A program made the translations under genes and the position numbers. DNA of 9,125 nt from Actinomycetota bacterium (GTDB lineage: Bacteria > Actinomycetota > Actinomycetes > Streptosporangiales > Streptosporangiaceae). Where the stretch lies: positions 48,975 through 58,099 of the forward strand of contig PLIQ01000158.1 in the NCBI GenBank assembly GCA_003140115.1. The letters run 5' to 3'. Numbering within the stretch: the first letter of the stretch is position 1; each line of letters starts with the position of its first letter. Below are positions 1-5,892 of the stretch, piece after piece. Under the pieces are notes generated by a model, which was not told the origin of the DNA, searched no databases, and was given only the letters and a program-made list of their open reading frames with translations.

Positions 1-42
1 GGCGAGGCCGCCGAGGTGCCGGCCCAGGTCGAGGCATCCTGA
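1..42 (+). CDS. 3' end of an upstream gene (partial, unidentified)
   Basis: The first 39 bases read in frame 1 as GEAAEVPAQVEAS followed by TGA at 40-42. Codon use has the strong G/C third-position bias of the neighbouring genes, so this is plausibly the C-terminal tail of a gene that begins outside the window. An Ala/Glu/Val-rich tail of 13 residues is too short to assign to a family. It lies 46 bases upstream of the amidohydrolase on the same strand, so the two could be co-transcribed. The fragment could also be chance open frame. Confidence 0.4.
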   Translation, partial: GEAAEVPAQVEAS

Positions 43-71
43 CCGAGCCAAAGGGGTACAGCCCCGGAGGC

Positions 72-80
72 GGGAGGAGA
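72..80 (+). promoter_or_regulatory. Ribosome binding site of the amidohydrolase
   Basis: The purine run GGGAGGAGA ends 8 bases before the GTG at 89. It is what selects this start over internal ATG codons, together with the metal-binding HHCHG motif that lies only 16 residues into the protein. Confidence 0.7.
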
Positions 81-88
81 AACACAGC

Positions 89-1243
89 GTGCCGGAACTG
101 CTCGGCTGCGTCGCGGAACAGGCCCTGGTCGACCATCACTGTCACGGGGTGCTGGTCCGCGACGCGGACCAGGCCACGCTGGAGTCGATGCTGAACGAGG
201 GCGCGACCAGTACTAGCCAACACTGGCCGGGCGGCTCGATGTTCGACTCGCAGGCCGGATTCGCGTTCCGCCGCTTGTGCCCGCCGGTCCTCGGCCTGCC
301 GCCGCACGCCGAACTGCCCGACTACGTGCTCCGCCGGGCCGAGCTCGGCACCACCGAGGTGAGCAAGCGCTTCCTGGCGGCGGCCGGGATGTCAGCGCTG
401 TGTGTGGACACCGGCTTCACCCCGGAGCCGCTCACCTCCCCGGCCGAGCTCGGCGGGCTGGCGGGCGCGACCGCGCATGAGATCGTCCGGCTCGAGCGGG
501 TGGCCGAGGACGTGGTCGCGGCCGGGATCGGCGCGGCCGGTTTCGCCGACGCGGTACGTTCCGCGCTTACCGCCCGCACGGCGTCCGCGGTCGGGGTGGT
601 GGGGGTCAAGTCCATCGCCGCCTACCGGACCGGGCTGGACCTGAACCCTGAGCGGCCGTCCGACGCCGAGGTGACGGCGGCCGCCGGGCGCTGGCTGGCG
701 GCCCAGACGGACCCGCCCCGGATCGCCGACGAGACGCTGCAGCGGTTCCTCATCTGGTGCGGCGTGGACCTGGGGCTGCCGGTGCAGTTCCATGTGGGCT
801 ACGGAGACAGCGACGTCGACCTGCATCGCTGCAACCCGCTGCTGCTCACCCCGCTGCTGCGGGCGATCCAGCCGGCCGGGACCCCGGTCATGCTGCTGCA
901 CAACTACCCCTACCACCGCGAGGCCGGCTACCTGGCCCAGGTCTTCCCGCACGTGTACGTCGACGCGGGCCTGGCCACGCACAACCTGGGCCGCCGCGCT
1001 CCCGCCCTGCTGGCCGAGGCGCTGGAGCTCGCGCCGTTCGGCAAATTCCTGTACTCCTCGGACGCGTTCGGGCTGCCAGAGCTGTACTACCTGGCGGCGG
1101 CGCTGTTCCGGACCGCCCTGTCGGGCTTGCTCACCGCGGGGCTGGAGGAAGACCATTATTCCGAACGGACCGTGGTGCGCCTGACCCGGATGCTCTGCGC
1201 CGACAACGCCAAGCGCGCCTACCGGCTCGCCAATCAGATGTAA
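89..1243 (+). CDS. Metal-dependent amidohydrolase (Amidohydro_2 / FluG N-terminal type)
   Basis: Predicted cytoplasmic hydrolase of 384 residues with a TIM-barrel amidohydrolase fold. The sequence shows the usual metal ligands in order: DHHCHG near the N-terminus (H17 and H19 form the HxH pair), a possible carboxylated lysine at K174, H235 in FHVGYGD, H271 in LLHNYPYH and D325 in YSSDAFG. The SSD/HNYPYHRE pattern resembles amidohydrolases found beside or fused to glutamine-synthetase-like enzymes (FluG type), which suggests an amide or gamma-glutamyl substrate; this is family inference and the substrate is unknown. The start is GTG at 89, preceded by the strong ribosome site GGGAGGAGA at 72-80. 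The MOSC gene follows 20 bases after the stop and is probably co-transcribed. Length is normal for the family and no ligand is obviously missing. Confidence 0.87.
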   Translation: MPELLGCVAEQALVDHHCHGVLVRDADQATLESMLNEGATSTSQHWPGGSMFDSQAGFAFRRLCPPVLGLPPHAELPDYVLRRAELGTTEVSKRFLAAAGMSALCVDTGFTPEPLTSPAELGGLAGATAHEIVRLERVAEDVVAAGIGAAGFADAVRSALTARTASAVGVVGVKSIAAYRTGLDLNPERPSDAEVTAAAGRWLAAQTDPPRIADETLQRFLIWCGVDLGLPVQFHVGYGDSDVDLHRCNPLLLTPLLRAIQPAGTPVMLLHNYPYHREAGYLAQVFPHVYVDAGLATHNLGRRAPALLAEALELAPFGKFLYSSDAFGLPELYYLAAALFRTALSGLLTAGLEEDHYSERTVVRLTRMLCADNAKRAYRLANQM

Positions 1244-1273
1244 GAGTCAGATGTGATGGTCAGATGAAGGTCA
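1235..1273 (+). repeat. Three tandem 13-base units at a gene junction
   Basis: CAGATG recurs at 1235, 1248 and 1261, exactly 13 bases apart, with partly conserved bases between the copies. The first copy encodes the last Gln-Met of the amidohydrolase. The third supplies the ATG of the MOSC gene at 1264. The copies also place ATG codons at 1238 and 1251, which are in other frames than the MOSC gene. Confidence 0.6.
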
Positions 1274-1911
1274 TCTCGGTCAACGTCGGCCAGCCGCGGG
1301 ACAACCCGTGGAAGACGATGAAGCTCACCGGCATTGACAAGCGGCCGGTGGCGGGCCCGGTCATGGTCAAGGCGCCCCGGGCCAAGGGCATGGGCCTGGT
1401 CGGGCTGGCCGGGGACCGCGTCTACGACGTGCGCAACCACGGCGGGCCCGACCTGGCGGTCTACGCCTACGCCCGGGAGGATCTGGACTTCTGGGCGGCC
1501 GAGCTCGGCCGGCCGCTGCCGAACGGGGTGTTCGGCGAGAACCTCACCACCGAGGGCGCCGACGTCAACGGCGCGCTGATCGGCGAGCGCTGGCGGATCG
1601 GCCAGGCCGTGGTCCTGGAGGCGTCCCTGCCGCGGGTCCCGTGCGGGACGTTCCAGGGCTGGCTGGCACTGGCCGGCTGGATCAAGCGGTTCACGCTGGC
1701 CGCCCGGCCCGGCACGTACTTGCGGGTGATCGAGCCGGGCCCGATCCAGGCCGGGGACGAGATCGAGATCGTGCACCGGCCCGATCACGACGTCACCGTG
1801 GCGCTGACCTTCCGGGCTCTGACCATAGAACCGGAGTTGCTGCCGCGGCTGCTCGCCGCGGACGCGCTGCCCCGGGACATCAAGGAGCTGGCGCGGCGGC
1901 GGATCGCGTAA
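1264..1911 (+). CDS. MOSC domain-containing protein (YiiM-like)
   Basis: Protein of 215 residues. MOSC domains bind or transfer sulfur in molybdenum-cofactor sulfurases; stand-alone YiiM-type members act on N-hydroxylated substrates or molybdenum-dependent reduction. Visible hallmarks are the N-terminal MKVISVNVGQPR, the GLAGDRVYDVRNHGGPD segment (about residues 47-63), GVFGENLTTEG (88-98) and the conserved cysteine C127 in RVPCGTFQGW. The order and length match stand-alone bacterial MOSC proteins. Its specific partner or substrate cannot be read from the sequence. The ATG at 1264 is chosen by homology of the first residues; the frame is open far upstream and there is no convincing Shine-Dalgarno, so it is probably translated by coupling to the amidohydrolase that stops 20 bases earlier. 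The last 32 bases overlap the end of miaA on the opposite strand. Confidence 0.9.
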   Translation: MKVISVNVGQPRDNPWKTMKLTGIDKRPVAGPVMVKAPRAKGMGLVGLAGDRVYDVRNHGGPDLAVYAYAREDLDFWAAELGRPLPNGVFGENLTTEGADVNGALIGERWRIGQAVVLEASLPRVPCGTFQGWLALAGWIKRFTLAARPGTYLRVIEPGPIQAGDEIEIVHRPDHDVTVALTFRALTIEPELLPRLLAADALPRDIKELARRRIA

Positions 1912-2812
1912 GGCGCAGCGCCTCGGCCAGCAGGGTTGGCGCGGGCTGGCTGGCGTCGAGCCAGTGGACGCGGGGGTCGCGCCGGAACCAGGACTCCTGG
2001 CGCCGGGCGAACCGGCGGGTGGCCTTGACGGTCTCGTCGCGGGCTTCGGCCAGGGTCAGCTCGCCGTCCAGGTGGCGCAGCATCTGCTGGTAGCCCAGGG
2101 CGCGGCCGGCCGTCTTGCCGTCCCGCAGGCCCTCGTGCACGAGAACCCTCACTTCGGCTTCGAAGCCCGCGTGCCACATGCGGTCGACCCGGGCCGCGAT
2201 CCGCTCGTCGACCTGCGGGCGGGGCAAGGTGAGGCCGAGCTGGACGGCGGGGCGGCCTTGATCGTAGGTGGGCATGCTGGCGGTGAACGGGCGGCCGGTG
2301 ATCTCGATCACCTCGAGGGCCCGCACGATCCGGCGGCCGTTGGTGGGCAGGATGGCGCCGGCCGCGGCGGGGTCGAGCCCGGCCAGCCGGGCGTGCAGCA
2401 CCGCGGCGCCCACCCCGGCGAGCTCGGCCTCGAGGCGGCTGCGGGTCACCCCGTCCGTTCGGGGGAAATCCAGATCGTCCAGAGCCGCACGGATGTACAG
2501 TCCTGAGCCGCCTACGAGCACCGGGATCCGGCCGCGGGCGATGATGTCGTCGATCGCGGCGCGGGCCAGCTTCTGGTAGTCGGCCACGTTGGCGGTGCGG
2601 GTCACCGGCCAGATGTCAAGCAGGTGGTGCGGTATACCCTGCCGGGCGGCCGCGGGCTCCTTGGCCGTGCCGATGTCCATACCCTGGTAGAGCTGCATCG
2701 AATCGGCGTTCACGACCTCGCCGCTGAGCGCGCGGGCCAGCGCGACGGCCAGCCCCGACTTGCCGGTGGCGGTCGCCCCGACCACGGCGATGACGTGCGT
2801 GCCCATGCCCAT
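1880..2812 (-). CDS. miaA: tRNA dimethylallyltransferase MiaA
   Basis: Cytoplasmic enzyme of 310 residues that transfers a dimethylallyl group from DMAPP to N6 of A37 in tRNAs reading UNN codons, the first step before MiaB methylthiolation. The sequence shows the P-loop GATATGKS (12-19), DSMQLYQGMDIGTAK (37-51), VLVGGSGLY (98-106), NGRRIVRALEVIE, and the C-terminal RFARRQESWFRRDP with the usual tRNA-contacting basic residues. Length is normal. The start is ATG at 2812, which overlaps the stop of the upstream dioxygenase-like gene (TAATG), so translation is probably coupled. A second in-frame ATG lies two codons further in (2806). The frame stays open upstream into the dioxygenase-like gene, but that extension has no MiaA homology and is a shadow. 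Its 3' end overlaps the convergent MOSC gene by 32 bases, and dapF, a frequent follower in actinobacteria, is absent. Confidence 0.97.
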   Translation of the reverse strand: MGMGTHVIAVVGATATGKSGLAVALARALSGEVVNADSMQLYQGMDIGTAKEPAAARQGIPHHLLDIWPVTRTANVADYQKLARAAIDDIIARGRIPVLVGGSGLYIRAALDDLDFPRTDGVTRSRLEAELAGVGAAVLHARLAGLDPAAAGAILPTNGRRIVRALEVIEITGRPFTASMPTYDQGRPAVQLGLTLPRPQVDERIAARVDRMWHAGFEAEVRVLVHEGLRDGKTAGRALGYQQMLRHLDGELTLAEARDETVKATRRFARRQESWFRRDPRVHWLDASQPAPTLLAEALRLTRSAAAPAP

Positions 2813-3543
2813 TAGTGTGCCCGGCGCCAGCTGGCCACGACGTAGCTCACCTCGAACGGAGCGCCGGCGTAGCGCAGCTCGGCGTGGAAGGCGTCCTGGC
2901 CCGCGGCGCCGGCCAGGACCTGCCAGGCGGCGCGCCCGGCGATGTGCAGCGGGCGATCCTGGCCGGGGTCGAGCGCGGCGAGCGCGGCGGGGTCGGCGGC
3001 AGCCAGGGCGGCGGCCACCTGGTCGTCGTAGCGGTCGGCTTCGGGATCGGCGGCGTCCGGGGCGGCGCGGGCCCGGCGGGAGGGCCCGTCGCCCATGGCC
3101 AGCAGCGCAACCCGGGGCGCGAGCGCGGCCAGCTTCTCCCCCAGCTGCAGGCACTCGGCGGGCAGCGCGTCCGAGGCGATCCCCCACCACACGGCCCGCG
3201 GCGCGCTGGTCCGCGGGTCGGCGCGGGAGAGCAGCCACTTCCCGATGGTCAGGGAGAGCGGCAGGGCGGGGGCGTCCTGGCTGCCCCGACCGATGGTAAA
3301 CGGGACGCCGAAGTCGTGCAGGCGGCCCGGCGTGTCCGGGGGGTACTCGGCTGTGCGTCCGGCGCCGCCCGCGACCACGATCAGGTCCGGGCGTCCGGTC
3401 AGGAGGGCGGCGACGGCCTGGTGACACACCGCCCGCAGCCGGTCGACCTCTGCGTCGTCGGGACCGGGGGCGCCGGTGGCCTCGGGGATCAGGAGCGGCG
3501 GATGCGGGCAGACGGCGGCCGCGATCAGCATCCCAGCAGGCAC
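2812..3543 (-). CDS. Class III extradiol dioxygenase (LigB/MEMO-like) domain protein
   Basis: Protein of 243 residues related to the LigB/MEMO fold. It begins, after four residues, with MLIAAAVCPHPPLLIPE, the typical opening of the actinobacterial proteins encoded beside miaA, and contains VVAGGAGRT (57-64), a conserved MGDG (150-153) and the late AGRAAWQVLAGAA segment (202-214). H14 in CPHPP is a likely metal ligand. No substrate is known for this family, and an aromatic-ring dioxygenase activity should not be assumed. The start is ambiguous: GTG at 3543 has the only Shine-Dalgarno-like run (AGGAA, 11 bases upstream), whereas ATG at 3531 gives a better homology start (239 residues). The stop shares a base with the miaA start. 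The stalked lipoprotein gene ends 18 bases upstream on the same strand, so all three may be co-transcribed. Confidence 0.85.
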   Translation of the reverse strand: MPAGMLIAAAVCPHPPLLIPEATGAPGPDDAEVDRLRAVCHQAVAALLTGRPDLIVVAGGAGRTAEYPPDTPGRLHDFGVPFTIGRGSQDAPALPLSLTIGKWLLSRADPRTSAPRAVWWGIASDALPAECLQLGEKLAALAPRVALLAMGDGPSRRARAAPDAADPEADRYDDQVAAALAAADPAALAALDPGQDRPLHIAGRAAWQVLAGAAGQDAFHAELRYAGAPFEVSYVVASWRRAH

Positions 3544-3561
3544 ATGGTCAGCGGTTCCTGG

Positions 3562-4071
3562 TCAACGGTGCCTAGTTATCCGGCGGCGGTAGGCGATGCC
3601 ACCCAGACCAGCCACGATCGCCAAGCCACCGACCACCGCGAGCCCGGCGTCCTGGAATCCGGCCGTCCCGCCACCGCCGGTGACCGGCGCACCATTGGGG
3701 ACCGGGGTGTACGAGGGGCTGGGCGATGGACTGGCTGAGGGACTCTGACTCGCGCTGGACGACGTCGACGGCCTGGCCGAGGAGCTCGCGCTCGCGCTCG
3801 AGCTCGCGGAGGCGGACGTACTGGCGCTCGCCGACGCACCGGCGCTCGCGCTGGCCGAGGTACTGGCAGTCGCGGTGGAGGTCGCGGTGGAGGTCGCGCT
3901 GGAGGTCGCGCTGGAGCTGGCGCTCGGCGAGCCGCTGAATACCGTCACAGGGGTGCCGCTCGAGGTGCAGGCCGAGAGCGCGACGCAGGCGATCATGGTC
4001 GTCAGGCCCCAGCCGACGGCTGTGTACCGGACCCGATGCGACGTCCACGCGATGGCTGTGCGCACCCTCAT
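3562..4071 (-). CDS. Ser/Thr/Ala-rich stalked lipoprotein with sorting-signal-like C-terminus
   Basis: Predicted exported surface protein of 169 residues. The N-terminus is basic (MRVRTAIAW), followed by a hydrophobic segment and a lipobox LSAC with C35 as the lipidation site. Residues 36-122 are almost entirely Ser, Thr, Ala and Pro, a flexible stalk that could be glycosylated. The C-terminus holds APVTG (128-132), a Gly-rich spacer, a hydrophobic stretch (about 142-161) and RRRITRHR. That is the architecture of a sortase sorting signal with A in place of the usual L of LPXTG. A class F sortase gene is divergent next door, so this is the obvious candidate substrate. There is no globular domain. 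Start ATG 4071 is set by AGGAGG at 4081-4076. This frame was chosen over open frames on both strands because only it has the signal peptide, lipobox and C-terminal anchor. Function beyond surface display is unknown. Confidence 0.82.
   Translation of the reverse strand: MRVRTAIAWTSHRVRYTAVGWGLTTMIACVALSACTSSGTPVTVFSGSPSASSSATSSATSTATSTATASTSASASAGASASASTSASASSSASASSSARPSTSSSASQSPSASPSPSPSYTPVPNGAPVTGGGGTAGFQDAGLAVVGGLAIVAGLGGIAYRRRITRHR
3869..3916 (-). repeat. Four tandem 12-base repeats in the stalk coding region
   Basis: On the + strand the unit GTCGCGGTGGAG occurs at 3869 and 3881, and GTCGCGCTGGAG at 3893 and 3905. The unit is a multiple of three, so copy changes would lengthen or shorten the stalk without breaking the frame. 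More degenerate GCTCGCG-type repeats continue on both sides, roughly 3780-3930. Confidence 0.75.
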
Positions 4072-4323
4072 CGAACCTCCTCATGCTCTCGGCAATGACC
4101 ATTTCCCGGTCGCCGCCCGCAGAAACCGGCGCCGGAAGAGCAAACGCGTGGCCGGCCTTTGGTCGCTGACCGCGCCGGCCGGAGAACGAACCGGACATAA
4201 AGACCGGCGGCCATAACGCGGTAAGCGCGTCCGGCCGGACAAACAGCCAATGGCGTGCTCACCACCGGAATATTAGGCTACTTGAGTAGAAAGGGCGCGG
4301 AGCCGGCGGGGAGGGAGGTCGCA
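4072..4323. promoter_or_regulatory. Divergent intergenic region between lipoprotein and sortase genes
   Basis: About 250 bases without a convincing gene, which must hold promoters for both directions. It contains the strong ribosome site of the lipoprotein (AGGAGG, 4081-4076) and that of the sortase (4309-4319). CCGGACATAAA at 4191 is nearly repeated as CCGGACAAACA at 4235, and GTCCGG at 4229 forms an inverted match to the first copy. An island of low GC at about 4266-4290 includes TAGGCT (4274-4279), a possible -10 element for the sortase transcript; no good -35 is seen. No terminator or riboswitch is recognised. Confidence 0.4.
4309..4319 (+). promoter_or_regulatory. Ribosome binding site deciding the sortase start
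   Basis: GGGAGGGAGGT ends four bases before the TTG at 4324. It is far better than anything before the in-frame GTG at 4255, and argues that the sortase starts at the TTG. Confidence 0.65.
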
Positions 4324-5046
4324 TTGGCGGGTGCGAGGTGGCCGCGGATAGCCGGGTTTCGCGTCGTGTCCTCGTGGCCCGAGGGCGGATACGCGCGCCC
4401 GCCTCGGTCGATCGGCCCCTGGGCGCGGATGGCCGGCGTCCTCGGGGTCCTGCTCATCCTGGCCGGGACCGGTACCGTGGGCGTGGTGTTCCTGTCTCAG
4501 CGGCACGCCCCGCAGCCATCCGCCGGGGCGGCGGGGGCCATCGCACCGGCCGGTCACGGGCCCTGGCTGCGGCGCTCCGTGCCGGTGTCCGTCGATATCC
4601 CAGCCATCGGCGTGACCTCGAACCTCCTGCACCTGGGACTCAACGCCGACGGCACGATCCAGGTACCGTCGCTGGTCACGAGCGCGGGCGAGGCCGCGTG
4701 GTACAAATACTCGGCCACGCCGGGCCAGATCGGCGCGTCGGTTATCGAGGGTCACGTCGATAGCTATCAGGGGCCGGCGGTTTTCTTCCGCCTCGGGGCC
4801 CTGCATCCGGGCGACACCATCGACGTGACGCTCGCCGACGGGATGACGGCCATTTTCCGGGTCACCGGCGTGCGTCAGTACCTCAAATCCGATTTCCCGA
4901 CGAGAGCCATTTACGGCGCGACCGACTATGCCGCCCTGCGGCTGATAACGTGCGGTGGCGTTTTCGACTATGCCACCGGGCATTACCTCGGTTCCACTGT
5001 TGTATTCGCGTCCCTGACCACCTCCCGGCCGACCAGCAGGCTATGA
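4324..5046 (+). CDS. Class F sortase
   Basis: Membrane-anchored cysteine transpeptidase of 240 residues. Sortases cut a C-terminal sorting signal and join the protein to the cell wall. Residues 36-57 form one N-terminal membrane segment, placing the catalytic domain outside. Hallmarks are VDIPAIGV (90-97), IEGHVDS with catalytic H144, GPAVFFRLGALHPGD, FPTRAIYG and LRLITCGGVFD with catalytic C210, the class F signature. The arginine normally expected about 12-13 residues after the cysteine is replaced by Leu-Gly (HYLGSTVVFA). Start TTG 4324 has a strong Shine-Dalgarno; an in-frame GTG at 4255 would add 23 residues but includes a rare TTA codon, has no ribosome site and extends through AT-rich sequence. 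The C-terminal half uses more A/T-ending codons than the neighbours. A secreted protein gene follows after 47 bases, and the likely substrate is divergent. Confidence 0.92.
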   Translation: MAGARWPRIAGFRVVSSWPEGGYARPPRSIGPWARMAGVLGVLLILAGTGTVGVVFLSQRHAPQPSAGAAGAIAPAGHGPWLRRSVPVSVDIPAIGVTSNLLHLGLNADGTIQVPSLVTSAGEAAWYKYSATPGQIGASVIEGHVDSYQGPAVFFRLGALHPGDTIDVTLADGMTAIFRVTGVRQYLKSDFPTRAIYGATDYAALRLITCGGVFDYATGHYLGSTVVFASLTTSRPTSRL

Positions 5047-5076
5047 TCTGGCGGACGCCACAGTGGTAGCGGTCGC

Positions 5077-5086
5077 GGGAGAGGGG
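5077..5086 (+). promoter_or_regulatory. Ribosome binding site of the secreted GH25-like gene
   Basis: GGGAGAGGGG lies 7 bases before the ATG at 5094. It supports that start over the ATG four codons later at 5106; both give an intact signal peptide. Confidence 0.6.
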
Positions 5087-5093
5087 CTAGTCA

Positions 5094-5891
5094 ATGCGGT
5101 CGGGCATGACCGCCGCGGTGGTCCTCGCGGCTTCCATGATGGTCCCGGCCGCGGCGGCGTACGCGGCAAGTACGCCGACCGGGAACGACGTGTCGTATCC
5201 GCAATGCGGCCAGCCGCTCCCCTCCGGCCAGGCGTTCGGCATCGTGGCCGTGAACGAGGGCGTGGCCAATACGACAAACCCGTGCCTGACCACGGAAATC
5301 ACCTGGGCCCAGGCTTCGTCGGGTACGACCAGCCAGCCGCGGGTGTCGCTGTACGTCAACACGGCCAACCCGGGCAATCACGGGGTCACCGACTGGCCGG
5401 CCACCAATAACAATCCCCTGGGCGGCGAGCCGGTCAGCGACCCGTACGGCACCTGCACGGGCGCGAACAATCCGGCGTGCGCCTGGCAGTACGGATGGAA
5501 CCTGGCCGAACTGGACGCGCAGACCCGCGGCGTGCCGAACCCGGGCCGCTACCGGTGGTGGCTAGACGTCGAGACGATCAACTCGTGGGAGTCCAGCAGC
5601 GCGAACAACCGCGCCGACCTCGAAGGCATGGTCTCCTACTTCCGGCGTATCGGCGCCAACGTGGGCATCTATTCCACGCCCAAACAATGGGACCCGATCG
5701 TGGGGACCGTCCGCGCGACCAGCCCGCTGTACCGCCTGCCGGACTGGATCCCGGGCGCCACAACGCTGTCGCGGGCCAAGAAGAACTGCGGCCTGGCCCC
5801 GCTGACCGGCGGGGGAACCGTGACCGCGGTCCAGTGGAGCATGAAACCGGTGAACCGTGACCTGGCCTGCCGTGCTCCGTCGCCCCGCTGA
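5094..5891 (+). CDS. Secreted GH25-like (TIM-barrel glycosidase-fold) protein
   Basis: Exported protein of 265 residues. The signal peptide spans residues 1-24 with cleavage predicted at AYA|AS. The mature part opens with GNDVSYPQCG and continues with FGIVAVNEG, NPCL, SLYVNTANPG, YGWNLAELDA, WWLDVETINSW (156-165), VGIYSTPKQW and a final AVQWSM. Strands ending in D32, D158/E160 and the GIYS motif resemble the GH25 lysozyme-like barrel fold, so a carbohydrate-active role in the cell envelope is likely, but activity is inferred. Six cysteines (38, 64, 121, 129, 232, 259) suggest three disulfides. There is no C-terminal sorting signal, so it is probably released rather than sortase-anchored. It follows the sortase by 47 bases with its own ribosome site and probably shares its transcript. 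Its stop is one base from the stop of the convergent decarboxylase. Confidence 0.85.
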   Translation: MRSGMTAAVVLAASMMVPAAAAYAASTPTGNDVSYPQCGQPLPSGQAFGIVAVNEGVANTTNPCLTTEITWAQASSGTTSQPRVSLYVNTANPGNHGVTDWPATNNNPLGGEPVSDPYGTCTGANNPACAWQYGWNLAELDAQTRGVPNPGRYRWWLDVETINSWESSSANNRADLEGMVSYFRRIGANVGIYSTPKQWDPIVGTVRATSPLYRLPDWIPGATTLSRAKKNCGLAPLTGGGTVTAVQWSMKPVNRDLACRAPSPR

Positions 5892-5892
5892 C

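Noticed and set aside
392..1156. Long minus-strand open frame opposite the amidohydrolase
   Set aside because: Rich in Arg, Gln and Gly with no recognisable motif. It is the common antisense shadow in high-GC genes, while the + strand carries a complete amidohydrolase motif set.
757..1263. Upstream extension of the MOSC frame to 757 as a fusion protein
   Set aside because: It overlaps the metal-binding half of the amidohydrolase in another frame and its composition is typical of shifted GC-rich reading. MKVISVNVG at 1264 is the family start.
2813..3427. A longer open frame extending miaA upstream to give about 515 residues
   Set aside because: The added 200 residues are Arg/Pro/Gly-rich, antisense-like frame-shifted reading of the dioxygenase-like gene. 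MiaA homology starts at the ATG overlapping that gene's stop.
3780..3930. Possible CRISPR array or intergenic repeat
   Set aside because: Units are 12 bases with no spacers, and they are in frame with the Ser/Thr stalk, so they are coding minisatellite repeats.
3572..4198. Alternative minus-strand frame over the stalk gene (about 208 residues)
   Set aside because: It lacks a signal peptide and reads the Ser/Ala repeats as Glu/Arg/Leu. The chosen frame has a lipobox, membrane anchor and a perfect ribosome site.
5041..5377. Minus-strand open frames opposite the start of the secreted protein
   Set aside because: They have no ribosome site or motif, and the + strand shows a signal peptide with a good Shine-Dalgarno.
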